A DNA stretch of 31,478 nt from a virus: IMG/VR virus record IMGVR_UViG_3300034374_000672, positions 1 through 31,478 of that record, one strand, 5' to 3'. Below the pieces are notes generated by a model that did no database searches, had not been told where the DNA came from, and was given only the letters and a program-made list of their open reading frames with translations. Below, piece after piece: positions 23,601-29,961 of this stretch (its first letter is position 1; every line of letters begins with the position of its first letter). The position numbers were made by a program, and so were the translations under genes.

Positions 23601-24433
23601 GCGAGGTGTTACAGCGGGAGTTGTTTACACAGATACCCGGGGTAGACCCTCGTGCCAAGCTTTCTATGAGTGACTTCCTCATCCGAAAAGGCTTGGCCAC
23701 AGAAGACGAAATGGCCGAAGTGCAAAAGATGGTCAAAACCATCCGTGGCATTGATGAGGCGTTTGCTACAAACAATTTTGAAAACGTGCTGTTCAAAAAC
23801 CCCAGCATGGCCAAGCTGTTTTACGTACGGATTGCGGGTGCGACCGCTGGTGCCGCAGCACAAAACCAGTTGAAGAAATTCTTGGGTATGCCGCAAATGA
23901 GCGGGGGCCTAATCGCTGAACAAACCGGTTCGGACCTTGTGCAGCGTCTCTTGCTCCGCGGCCCAGAGACCCAGCGCATCAAAATCATGACGCAAATGTT
24001 CAGTAATCCGAAGCTTCTTGCTGAAGTGATGAAAGAAATCCAAGACGCAAAGATGAAAGACAGGGTGCTCGATAAAATTACGAAGATTGTTGATCCTCTG
24101 GCAAGACAGACAGGCCGTCGTTTACCAATCGGTATCCGTGCTGTCGATGAAGAGCTTACCGAAGAGTATGAGGCACCAGAACAGGCTGCGCCTCCGCCTC
24201 CACCCGTTAGACAACAAACTTTGCCCCCGCCTAACCAGCAAGGGGCACTGGTTCCGCCCGCCCAACTTCCCACTCAGGGCGGCGGGGCTGCACCTAGTCC
24301 GGTTCAACAGGCGTCCGCGGCCCCACAACGGCCACCCATCCAGTCTTCGGGCCCTGTGGATCGGACTAGGTATGCAGCTTTATTCCCAGAAGACCGCGAC
24401 CTCGTCGGTATTAGTAGCTTGATGGGGGGTTGA
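20606..24433 (+). CDS. 1275-aa large internal virion / DNA-ejection protein
   Basis: An AAAGGGGTTTTGAC ribosome-binding region precedes ATG 20606. Residues about 115-175 contain two closely spaced hydrophobic Gly/Ala segments ('TVTPIVALIPPLGLPGLAAK', 'GIVYGIGGIGGAILGALAAG') and a further one near 350-375, consistent with membrane insertion during DNA entry. The remainder is helical and charged. The C-terminal 80 residues are a Pro/Gln-rich linker ending in 'RYAALFPEDRDLVGISSL'; this 'YAALFPxD' ending is recurrent in marine phage internal proteins as I remember them. Its size and place are like T7 gp16, but the transglycosylase sits in the next gene instead. Function inferred. Confidence 0.58.
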   Translation: MADGALINLTRPQFENLMETQGLANAVDGILSIANDELDVGGVPLTREALKNGTHPILDQLDRYKGLAPDQRQISDEEILTLFTNVEDFGKFDPADDSFFIPEAKAIATSAARQIPEAIGAAAGFKTGLATVTPIVALIPPLGLPGLAAKGIVYGIGGIGGAILGALAAGEAEDALIGEADPVIPSLEPHYRGAETAMIALSMLASPWKLFSSVPKAKTGAIEFLENFKNVSSGKFTDVADQAFQLAARDAGLSERAAAKLFEKAQNARKVASERGEMFGGALGKDLGFTKFNPAGYLFDPRKGPVGTRVVGGIESGIEKSLAAARDKPGRFLFAEGAVAGASGLGAAIAQEAAPYDETARFGGELIGSLVIPIPAQLAVDSGPELMRGVFRTMREWWGTATDETARQGIMRGKLEKDVGKRIISALQKSQEYKPRIDPQTGEVIETAEEQLNRFIAALGEAAAVERKGPDGKPIQLTVADLATMEGLPFSPTMQTIQQELAKSSADLRAATGTGREELQAGAINAVRALASTGDPAALAMAARIQQGLFEQNILDNLDNAVANLMTAAGRVLGREPGELSQRGDLSGKLYKVLENQIDLSKTRERRLWSEVKNFRLTEFYAPNGRRINQPNVLQLLGRPSSRGGLNFSSKGSQGELNTALGKYKDDLDDLAQYFQDGQGRNPATAQKFFEMRSGLMNKAAQLRKAGDIVNAQRLDKINDALLRDLTGQRDGASEAYNTARAYTFARNNVFTRSFLSDLQGVDRNRGLILDPKNLLDEAFRGGNLSTARRFDQIRAAGRFLIDEAGFTEEAVRAMDADELMSAALRDSLSKVVDKKSTPNPANPNEMIETFVVNPTKLETWKKQPGTKELFALIPDLEADLATAQSAQRAFDGTVDDIALRIKPSEAARRGMTDEQLTDHYGTKAFHWVLQYEDPGKAVAQALAAEKPSLALNALYRMVNEADYKGADFTKEQALQGLKSAIFNNALRKANNTVGLPNGEVLQRELFTQIPGVDPRAKLSMSDFLIRKGLATEDEMAEVQKMVKTIRGIDEAFATNNFENVLFKNPSMAKLFYVRIAGATAGAAAQNQLKKFLGMPQMSGGLIAEQTGSDLVQRLLLRGPETQRIKIMTQMFSNPKLLAEVMKEIQDAKMKDRVLDKITKIVDPLARQTGRRLPIGIRAVDEELTEEYEAPEQAAPPPPPVRQQTLPPPNQQGALVPPAQLPTQGGGAAPSPVQQASAAPQRPPIQSSGPVDRTRYAALFPEDRDLVGISSLMGG

Positions 24434-24434
24434 T

Positions 24435-26285
24435 ATGTCGATCCTCCAGTACTTCGGCCCCGAAGCCCGGTATTACCAAGCAGATAGAGACATCCTAAAA
24501 GACTACAACAATAGGATTAATATCTACAACGCGGCGCTTGATAAATACAAAACCGAAGCGGGCGTCTACCAAGGAAAAGTGGACGCCTTCAACGAGACGG
24601 TGAACAAGTACAACGCGGACCTCGAAGCTTGGAAGAAAAAGGCAGAAGACTACAACGCGGCCATCGCAGCATGGAACGCGACTGACCGCACAACACCTTA
24701 TGCCGACTGGTCTGGCACTGTAGCGTCTCCGGGCGAATGGTTCCAAACCGCGCCTGTGTTTGAAGGCGGCGATGTACCTGTCGCACCAAACGATCCGGGT
24801 TTTGGCCAGACGGATGTCGATACGTTCCTGAAGCAGGCCGAAGGCCGCGCTATCCGCCGTGGTAATACCGCAGCGACGGCGCAGCAGGTCATGACATCGC
24901 CCGGTCAGTATTACATTGCCGGTCGTGAAAATTTTGGCACCCAGCCCGAAGTCAGCTTGGCTGGCATGTCCGGGTTCGGCTCGTCAGCCATAGGATTTAA
25001 GGAGGGCGGCATGGTTCCCGGATTAGCATTTGCAGATTCAATTAGAATGTTGCCTGCGCCAGTGCAGCAGGCACAACAAGCAAAACTAGCAAACCAACAA
25101 ATGCAGATGCAGCGACCCATGCAGATGCAGCAACCCATGCAGATGCAGCAACCCATGCAAGGCATTGGCGGTTTGTTTGAAGACCGTATGCGTAGTCAGG
25201 ATATGATGTTTGGCTCGCAGATGGCAGACATACAAGGCTCGCCACTTAAAAATTACCAAAACTATCTGATGGCTACTTATGGCAAAACCGCCATGGAAAA
25301 CGTACAGAATAACGTACAAGAAGACGTTAAAACGTTTGTCGATCTAGTTGACCAAGCAGAACGCGCACATTTTGGCGCAGAAGAAAGCTTTGGTTACGGT
25401 GGCGGACAATACCACCAAGACATGATGAGCCAGTTCCAAAATATGCCGCAGCCGCAGCAAACAAATGGCTACTCCTCTTCAAACGTGAAGCCCTCAATAC
25501 ACACGGGTAGTTTTCCAGAGCGTGGAGAAGAGGGAAGCTCTGGAGGTCTTATAAGAAATTTAGGAGAAAGAATTTATAGAGAAGGGGGAGTAGTCACCCC
25601 CATTGGCAATGAAGAACTGACTGCAATGCGCGAAAAGGTCATGAACGACTACGGCTTTGACCCGGTCGATGTCGCCATGGAAGAAGGCGTCGATCCAGAG
25701 CTGTATTTACGCGTGATGTACACCGAAAATAAAGGCCGCCAAGGCCCCAGAAGCGAAGCTGGCGCTATCGGTTTGATGCAGCTCATGCCCGCAACTGCGC
25801 AAGAGATGGGCGTCGATCCAAACAATCCGATAGACAATGCCCGCGGCGGTGCGCGTTACCTGCGTCGCATGATCGACCAGTTCGGCACGGTGCCCTTGGC
25901 CCTTGCTGCCTACAACGCGGGCCCCCGTAATGTCCGCAAATATGGCGGTATTCCGCCGTTTGAAGAAACCCGCAACTACGTCGCACAAATCCATGGCGTA
26001 AATCGTGATCCATCCCCGCTTCCAAGACGTAGACCTGATCCACCCCCGCTTCCAAGACGTAGACCTGATGACCTCGGCACGGTGTCTTACACTCCGCCAG
26101 ACATGGATTTCCGGGCAAACAGCGAATATCTGATGGCAGGCATCGGGAACATCTTTGCCCAGCCTATGGAAGAAGAGGCCGTTACACGCCCGTATATACC
26201 GAACATCATGCAGCAACAGCCCAAAGGTCCGGAAGCGCAGCGCGGGATTGACTTCTACCGGCAGTACGCGCCGTTCGCGAAATAG
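24435..26285 (+). CDS. Virion-associated lytic transglycosylase (SLT domain) with long disordered N-terminal half
   Basis: ATG 24435 follows a GGGGGG ribosome-binding site. The 616-aa protein has a helical start with Tyr/Asn heptads ('DYNNRINIYNAALDKY'), a low-complexity middle with MQMQQP repeats, and GG motifs at 191-194 and 384-387. The SLT domain spans about 420-535: 'YTENKG' with catalytic Glu431, 'GAIGLMQLMPATAQEMG', 'ARYLRRM' and 'ALAAYNAGPRNVRKYGG', all diagnostic of the C-type lysozyme-like lytic transglycosylases. It would cut peptidoglycan during DNA entry. Pro/Arg repeats (about 527-545) follow. The domain is strongly supported; virion location is inferred from neighbours. Confidence 0.85.
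   Translation: MSILQYFGPEARYYQADRDILKDYNNRINIYNAALDKYKTEAGVYQGKVDAFNETVNKYNADLEAWKKKAEDYNAAIAAWNATDRTTPYADWSGTVASPGEWFQTAPVFEGGDVPVAPNDPGFGQTDVDTFLKQAEGRAIRRGNTAATAQQVMTSPGQYYIAGRENFGTQPEVSLAGMSGFGSSAIGFKEGGMVPGLAFADSIRMLPAPVQQAQQAKLANQQMQMQRPMQMQQPMQMQQPMQGIGGLFEDRMRSQDMMFGSQMADIQGSPLKNYQNYLMATYGKTAMENVQNNVQEDVKTFVDLVDQAERAHFGAEESFGYGGGQYHQDMMSQFQNMPQPQQTNGYSSSNVKPSIHTGSFPERGEEGSSGGLIRNLGERIYREGGVVTPIGNEELTAMREKVMNDYGFDPVDVAMEEGVDPELYLRVMYTENKGRQGPRSEAGAIGLMQLMPATAQEMGVDPNNPIDNARGGARYLRRMIDQFGTVPLALAAYNAGPRNVRKYGGIPPFEETRNYVAQIHGVNRDPSPLPRRRPDPPPLPRRRPDDLGTVSYTPPDMDFRANSEYLMAGIGNIFAQPMEEEAVTRPYIPNIMQQQPKGPEAQRGIDFYRQYAPFAK
25101..25154 (+). repeat. Three 18-bp tandem repeats encoding MQMQ(Q/R)P
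   Basis: Units of 18 bases (ATGCAGATGCAGCAACCC type) start at 25101, 25119 and 25137, in frame. The copies are identical apart from CGA versus CAA in the first. This is a slippage-prone low-complexity tract in the disordered half of the transglycosylase protein. Confidence 0.9.
26011..26070 (+). repeat. Two 30-bp tandem repeats encoding a PLPRRRPD unit
   Basis: Bases 26011-26040 and 26041-26070 are a head-to-tail duplication differing at two positions, in frame (PSPLPRRRPD then PPPLPRRRPD). The short Pro/Arg tract lies directly after the SLT domain and would be basic and extended. Confidence 0.9.
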
Positions 26286-26313
26286 AAAGGCTAAAGGAGC
26301 CTACCCTCGTGCT

Positions 26314-26673
26314 ATGGCAAGAATAAGCGAAAACACAGACCTAACCATCCCGCTGAAAAACTTGCTGGCAATGATCTTTTTTACAGCGGCAGCGACAATG
26401 GCGTACTTTACAGTCGGATCGCGGCTCACGACACTTGAACACAAGTTGGAAATGCGGTCGGTTGAAGTAAACGCAAACACAGAATTTCGTATCAAATGGC
26501 CTCGGGGGGAACTTGGCTCGTTACCCGCAGATGCTCGACAAGACATGTTGCTTGAGGCAGCAGACAGAAACATACAAGAATTGCGACGGATGCAAGACCG
26601 CGTACATGAGTTAACTATCCGGCTGGGAACGCTTGAGGCGTTGTACGAACAAAGCAAGGATGAAACACCTTAA
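26314..26673 (+). CDS. 119-aa membrane-anchored coiled-coil protein (spanin/holin-like candidate)
   Basis: The frame is open from 26155, but ATG 26314 is preferred: it lies after the previous stop with AAAGGAG at 26293-26299, although the 14-base spacing is long. Residues about 14-36 form one membrane segment ('LLAMIFFTAAATMAYFTVG'), followed by a coiled coil ('LTTLEHKLEMRSVEVNANTE'), the striking block 'FRIKWPRGELGSLPADARQD', and a second coiled coil. The 'FRIKWPRGE.GSLPAD' block is one I recognise from many marine phages. One N-terminal membrane anchor with a periplasmic coiled coil resembles an inner-membrane spanin; a holin or membrane adaptor is also possible. Confidence 0.65.
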   Translation: MARISENTDLTIPLKNLLAMIFFTAAATMAYFTVGSRLTTLEHKLEMRSVEVNANTEFRIKWPRGELGSLPADARQDMLLEAADRNIQELRRMQDRVHELTIRLGTLEALYEQSKDETP

Positions 26674-27005
26674 TGGACCCTATCCTAGAACACCATTACC
26701 GCAACCTTGCAGAGGGTAAAGCCGTCCAGAATGAAGACGGCTCTGTCTCAACCGTGTATACGGCGCAGGTTGACATAGACGGGACACCAACGCTAATCCC
26801 AACGGTCTGGGATGGACAAATACTAGACGTAGAAGAAGCCGCGCAACGCGCACAGCAAAGCGGTATCAAATGGCCCACGGCCCCTTCGCACCAAGAACTG
26901 CGATCCTACGACGAAAAGCTGCATGAAGAGATGCGCCCCATGTCGCAAGACGAAGCCCAGCGGTTCCTAGAGGTCATCCGGGCTGGTAAGCGGGACGCTT
27001 ACTAA
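26673..27005 (+). CDS. 110-aa conserved phage protein, last gene of the late block
   Basis: The start overlaps the preceding stop (TAATG). The protein begins 'MDPILEHHYRNLAEGKAVQN' and includes 'VYTAQVDIDGTPTLIPTVWD', 'EEAAQRAQQSGIKWPTA' and 'ELRSYDEKLHEEMRP'. The 'DGSVSTVYTxxVxIDGxPTLIPTVWDG' core is strongly conserved in phages and some prophage-linked bacterial proteins as I recall, and has no assigned function. Its TAA overlaps the stop of the opposite-strand helicase gene (27002-27005), so the two operons collide tail to tail with no spacer. No signal peptide or catalytic triad is visible. Confidence 0.65.
   Translation: MDPILEHHYRNLAEGKAVQNEDGSVSTVYTAQVDIDGTPTLIPTVWDGQILDVEEAAQRAQQSGIKWPTAPSHQELRSYDEKLHEEMRPMSQDEAQRFLEVIRAGKRDAY
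26986..27002. other. Perfect hairpin at the convergent gene junction
   Basis: GTAAGCG (26986-26992) and CGCTTAC (26996-27002) form a 7-bp perfect stem with a 3-base loop, at the facing ends of the 110-aa gene and the helicase gene. Neither strand has a T-tract after it, so it is not a canonical intrinsic terminator. It may pause polymerase or protect 3' ends; this may also be chance. Confidence 0.3.
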
Positions 27006-28447
27006 CGCAGCCAATCCTTGGCGTCTTCGCCAAGCACTTCCCCGGCAATATCAATCTTGCTCCGCAGCGCGGTGAGGATTTTCTCGTCGATGGTGTTGGG
27101 CGAGACCAGATCAATGTAGGTGACCTTGTTTGTCTGGCCGATACGGTGCGCCCGGTCTTCAGATTGCAGGCGTATCTCCAAGTCATAGCTGTTTGAGTAG
27201 TAGATGACCGTGTTGGCCGCCGTCAGGGTGATGCCGTAACCGCCTGTTTTAGGTTGACCCACAAAGAACCGCAGCGGGTCACGCTTGTCTTGGAAACGGT
27301 TAACAATGTCCTGCCGGTCGTCTTGCTGAGTGCCGCCGTAGTAACACGCTACGCTGTCATCTCCAAACCGCTCCCTGATCGTGGCCGCTATGTTCAGGAT
27401 GTCGTGCGTATAGGTGGCCCAAATGATGGCCTTACCGTTGACTTCTTCGATCAAATCCATCAACTCGCTCATGCGGTTGTTCTTCAGGGTTTTTATGTCT
27501 TCGTCGTCGGGCTGGAAGTGGCCACAGCAGATTTGCTGCAAGCGCATGATCTGCGTCAGCACACTGGCCGTCGTCGCTAACTCTCCAGTCTCCAGCTTGG
27601 CCAGCGCCAGCTTTTTCATTTGGTTGTAGACCCGTTCTTGGTCTGGCGTCAGATCAACAAACCGCTTGATGTAGACCTTCTCTGGCAGGTCCAAGCAGTC
27701 TTCTTTCAGCGTCCGGTTACTGATCTTGTCCAGCTTCTCAGACAGCTCGTCCAGCCTGCGATAGCCGACAATCTGTTGGAAACTCCGGTGGCCCATGGTG
27801 CGCTTCTGGACGTTCGCGTACCGGCTTTGATACGCAAAGTAGCTGTTAAACCCAAGGCACTTTTCTTTTAACAGCTCGCACTGCGAGAACAGGTCCATCG
27901 GGCTCTTGGTGATCGGCGATCCGGTCAGGATGCGGCGGTACTTGGCCAAGTCGCGCAGCTTAATCAGGTTGGCCGTGCGCTGCGCTTTGCGGTTCTTTAT
28001 GGTCGTGCTTTCGTCCACGACGATCATGTTGTCCGGGTTCTGGTGCAAGAACGCCTGCGCTGCCTCAAAGCCGCGCTCCGACGAAAACGCCTCGACGTTC
28101 ATGACAAAAATCTTGAGCTTCTGGTCTTTGTCGATGATGAAGCCCTTCAGCTCGTTCTCGTACTTCTGCGTCTTCACGGGGCTCCACCGCATAACGTGGC
28201 GCACGATCCTGTCCGGAAGATGCGCCGGTATCTCCCCGCGGACCCAGTTGTCGTACACTCCCTTCGGAGCGACTATCAATGCCGCCGTGATCTTCCCGGC
28301 TTCGTATAAGATGGCTATGTTGTCGACAGCCACCTTCGACTTCCCCGTGCCCATCTCCATGAAGAGCGCGTAATACTCCGCGGACCACGAGTCTTTGAGC
28401 GCCTTGCGCTGGTGGTCGTAGGGCTGTGTTTTGAACTCGAATCCCAT
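27002..28447 (-). CDS. SNF2-type DNA helicase/ATPase
   Basis: A 481-aa protein, the only minus-strand gene here. Superfamily 2 motifs appear in order: Q-like 'YDHQRKAL' (Gln13), Walker A 'MEMGTGKS' with Lys36, Ia 'LIVAPKGVYDNW', Walker B 'VVDES' (Asp145, Glu146; DEST instead of DEAH), III 'LTGSP' (174-178), and C-terminal lobe motif VI 'QSEDRAHRIGQ' (428-438), the SNF2 hallmark. Length and domains look complete. Phage enzymes of this class act in replication or recombination, probably by DNA translocation or branch remodelling. An AGGA ribosome-binding site precedes the start. Its promoter appears interleaved with that of the divergent + strand genes. Confidence 0.88.
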   Translation of the reverse strand: MGFEFKTQPYDHQRKALKDSWSAEYYALFMEMGTGKSKVAVDNIAILYEAGKITAALIVAPKGVYDNWVRGEIPAHLPDRIVRHVMRWSPVKTQKYENELKGFIIDKDQKLKIFVMNVEAFSSERGFEAAQAFLHQNPDNMIVVDESTTIKNRKAQRTANLIKLRDLAKYRRILTGSPITKSPMDLFSQCELLKEKCLGFNSYFAYQSRYANVQKRTMGHRSFQQIVGYRRLDELSEKLDKISNRTLKEDCLDLPEKVYIKRFVDLTPDQERVYNQMKKLALAKLETGELATTASVLTQIMRLQQICCGHFQPDDEDIKTLKNNRMSELMDLIEEVNGKAIIWATYTHDILNIAATIRERFGDDSVACYYGGTQQDDRQDIVNRFQDKRDPLRFFVGQPKTGGYGITLTAANTVIYYSNSYDLEIRLQSEDRAHRIGQTNKVTYIDLVSPNTIDEKILTALRSKIDIAGEVLGEDAKDWLR

Positions 28448-28473
28448 CTTGTGTGTCCTGTGAAAAAAACCTC

Positions 28474-28501
28474 TTGACAGATTTATGGTATAAGATATTA
28501 T
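28474..28501 (+). promoter_or_regulatory. Sigma70-type promoter for the replication operon
   Basis: A perfect -35 box TTGACA (28474-28479), a 16-base spacer and -10 TATTAT (28496-28501) lie 52 bases before the ATG at 28554. Transcription would start near 28508. The region is AT-rich compared with its surroundings. An alternative extended -10 (TGG-TATAAG, 28486-28494) overlaps the spacer. Confidence 0.72.
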
Positions 28502-28514
28502 CTGTTTTTGTCAA
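28487..28514 (-). promoter_or_regulatory. Opposite-facing sigma70-type promoter for the helicase gene
   Basis: Read on the minus strand, a perfect TTGACA (28514-28509) is followed after 16 bases by TATACC (28492-28487), a weaker -10. It would start transcription near 28480 toward the helicase ATG at 28447. It occupies almost exactly the same DNA as the + strand promoter, with each -35 box at the other promoter's start point. Confidence 0.5.
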
Positions 28515-28553
28515 GGCCCAACCGGTGCCTTTAACCACGACAGGAGAAACACG

Positions 28554-29135
28554 ATGAGTGATGACTTGACGAAATTGATGGAGCAAGACTTCGAGGAGAC
28601 CCTAGCTTCGTCTGTTGAAAAAGTAGACCAACAGGGGCTCACTTCGGTAGCCGCTTTGGCCCGCCAAATCCGAGACAAAGAAGAAACTATCTCACGCCTT
28701 GAGGAAACCCTCAAGGAAGAGAAGAAAACTCTTCTGAAGCTCACGGATGAAGAAATGCCAGCCATGCTTGCTGAAATCGGCATCTCTTCGTTTAGCCTAG
28801 ATGACGGTTCAACCGTTGAGGTTAAACAAACCTACGGGGCTTCAATCCTCGTAGACAATCGTCCGGCTGCTTACGAGTGGCTGCGTGAACACGGGTACGA
28901 TGACATTATCAAAAATACTGTCCTCTGCCAGTTTGGACGCGGAGAAGACGATTTAGCAAGTTCGTTCGCTGCATTCGCGCAGCAACAAGGCTATGTTCCC
29001 GAGCAAAAGACAGAAATCCATCCGCAGACGCTACGCGCCTTTATCAAAGAACGCGTGGAAGAAGGGGAAGCATTTCCTATGGAGCTTTTCGGAGCATGGG
29101 TTGGCCAACGTGCAGTTATCAAGAGGAGTAAATAA
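28554..29135 (+). CDS. 193-aa conserved phage early protein with coiled coil
   Basis: An ACAGGAGAA ribosome-binding site precedes ATG 28554. Residues about 35-68 form a charged coiled coil ('ARQIRDKEETISRLEETLKE'). Then come 'DEEMPAMLAEIGISSFSLDD', 'GSTVEVKQTYGASILVDNR', 'AYEWLREHGYDDIIKNTVL' and 'PFQ'-less C-terminal blocks 'IHPQTLRAFIKERVEEG' and 'PMELFGAWVGQRAVIKR'. The order of coiled coil, 'GI.SF.L.DGS.V.V', 'A..WLR..G..D+IKN' and 'P.ELFG.+.G..A.IK' is one I recognise as a frequent but unnamed phage protein next to recombination/SSB-like genes. A DNA-replication accessory role is inferred from operon position. Confidence 0.65.
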   Translation: MSDDLTKLMEQDFEETLASSVEKVDQQGLTSVAALARQIRDKEETISRLEETLKEEKKTLLKLTDEEMPAMLAEIGISSFSLDDGSTVEVKQTYGASILVDNRPAAYEWLREHGYDDIIKNTVLCQFGRGEDDLASSFAAFAQQQGYVPEQKTEIHPQTLRAFIKERVEEGEAFPMELFGAWVGQRAVIKRSK

Positions 29136-29137
29136 TC

Positions 29138-29905
29138 ATGACTAAAGCAGTCGCAACTAAGAAGAACTCAGAAATTATGGAGTTCGATCCATCAATGTTT
29201 GAAGCCGATGCAGGCCGTGGCATGGAGAACATGGGGCAAGAAGACTTTGCGCTTCCTTTCCTCAAAGTTCTGTCAGGTAATGACCCTGTATTGGATGAAA
29301 ACGAGAATGCTCGTAAGGGCGACATTTATAACACCGTCACTGGTGCGATCTACAAAGGTAAGGACGGCATTCGTGTCATTCCGTGTGCTTACCAGCGTCG
29401 GTTTATCCGGTGGGCTCCGCGTGGCAGCGGAACCGGTGCGCCCGTGGCAATTTACGAGCCCGGTGATAACCGACCCGAAACTCAACGCTCTACTGAAGAC
29501 AACAAAGACTATGTTGTCGACGGCAACGGTGAGTACATCGAGGAAACTCACCAACACTTTGTCATTCTGTTGAACCCAGAAGGCGGTGCGGAGACAGCCC
29601 TCATTGCTATGAAATCTACGCAGCTCAAGAAGTCGCGTAAGTGGAACAGCATGATGGCGTCGCGCCAAATGCAGGGGAAGAACGGGCCGTTCACGCCGCC
29701 TCGGTTCTCCCACATTTACCACCTCAAAACGGCTCAAGAGGAAAACTCAAAAGGCTCGTGGCACGGTTGGGAAATGTCTGTAGATGGCCCGATTACCGAT
29801 GCAAGCTTGTACGGAAGAGCTAAAGGGTTCGCGGACAGCATCACGGCTGGCGACGTTGTTGTCAAACATACGGAAGATGGAGTGGGCGGCGATACACCGT
29901 TCTAA
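29138..29905 (+). CDS. 255-aa putative ssDNA-binding-type protein (SSB-like acidic tip)
   Basis: GAGGAG at 29123-29128, at the end of the upstream gene, serves as ribosome-binding site. The N-terminus is disordered ('MTKAVATKKNSEIMEFDPSM'). A conserved core follows: 'FALPFLKVLSGNDPVLDEN', 'GDIYNTVTGAIYKGKDGIRV', 'IPCAYQRRFIRWAPRG', 'IEETHQHFVILLNPEGG', 'STQLKKSRKWNSMM' and 'SHIYHLKT', consistent with a beta-barrel body. The protein ends EDGVGGDTPF. This acidic D-x-P-F tip matches the C-terminal tail by which bacterial SSB recruits partners (DDDIPF in E. coli). With helicase and primase adjacent, an SSB role is a reasonable inference, not proven. Confidence 0.6.
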   Translation: MTKAVATKKNSEIMEFDPSMFEADAGRGMENMGQEDFALPFLKVLSGNDPVLDENENARKGDIYNTVTGAIYKGKDGIRVIPCAYQRRFIRWAPRGSGTGAPVAIYEPGDNRPETQRSTEDNKDYVVDGNGEYIEETHQHFVILLNPEGGAETALIAMKSTQLKKSRKWNSMMASRQMQGKNGPFTPPRFSHIYHLKTAQEENSKGSWHGWEMSVDGPITDASLYGRAKGFADSITAGDVVVKHTEDGVGGDTPF

Positions 29906-29913
29906 GTCATCGT

Positions 29914-29944
29914 TGCGGCGGGGCTTCGGCTCCGCCGCATTTTT
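29914..29944 (+). terminator. Rho-independent terminator with UUCG tetraloop
   Basis: An 11-bp GC-rich stem (29914-29924 with 29929-29939, one G-T wobble) closed by C(TTCG)G is followed by five T residues. It lies nine bases after the stop of the SSB-like gene and before the primase gene, so SSB-like and primase expression are likely to be uncoupled, with partial read-through. Confidence 0.92.
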
Positions 29945-29961
29945 CTCCGTAGGGGGCAACA

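Noticed and set aside
24435-26285. The SLT protein as the phage endolysin
   Set aside because: Its large disordered N-terminal half and its place among giant core-type proteins favour a virion-borne enzyme; the absence of an adjacent holin agrees.
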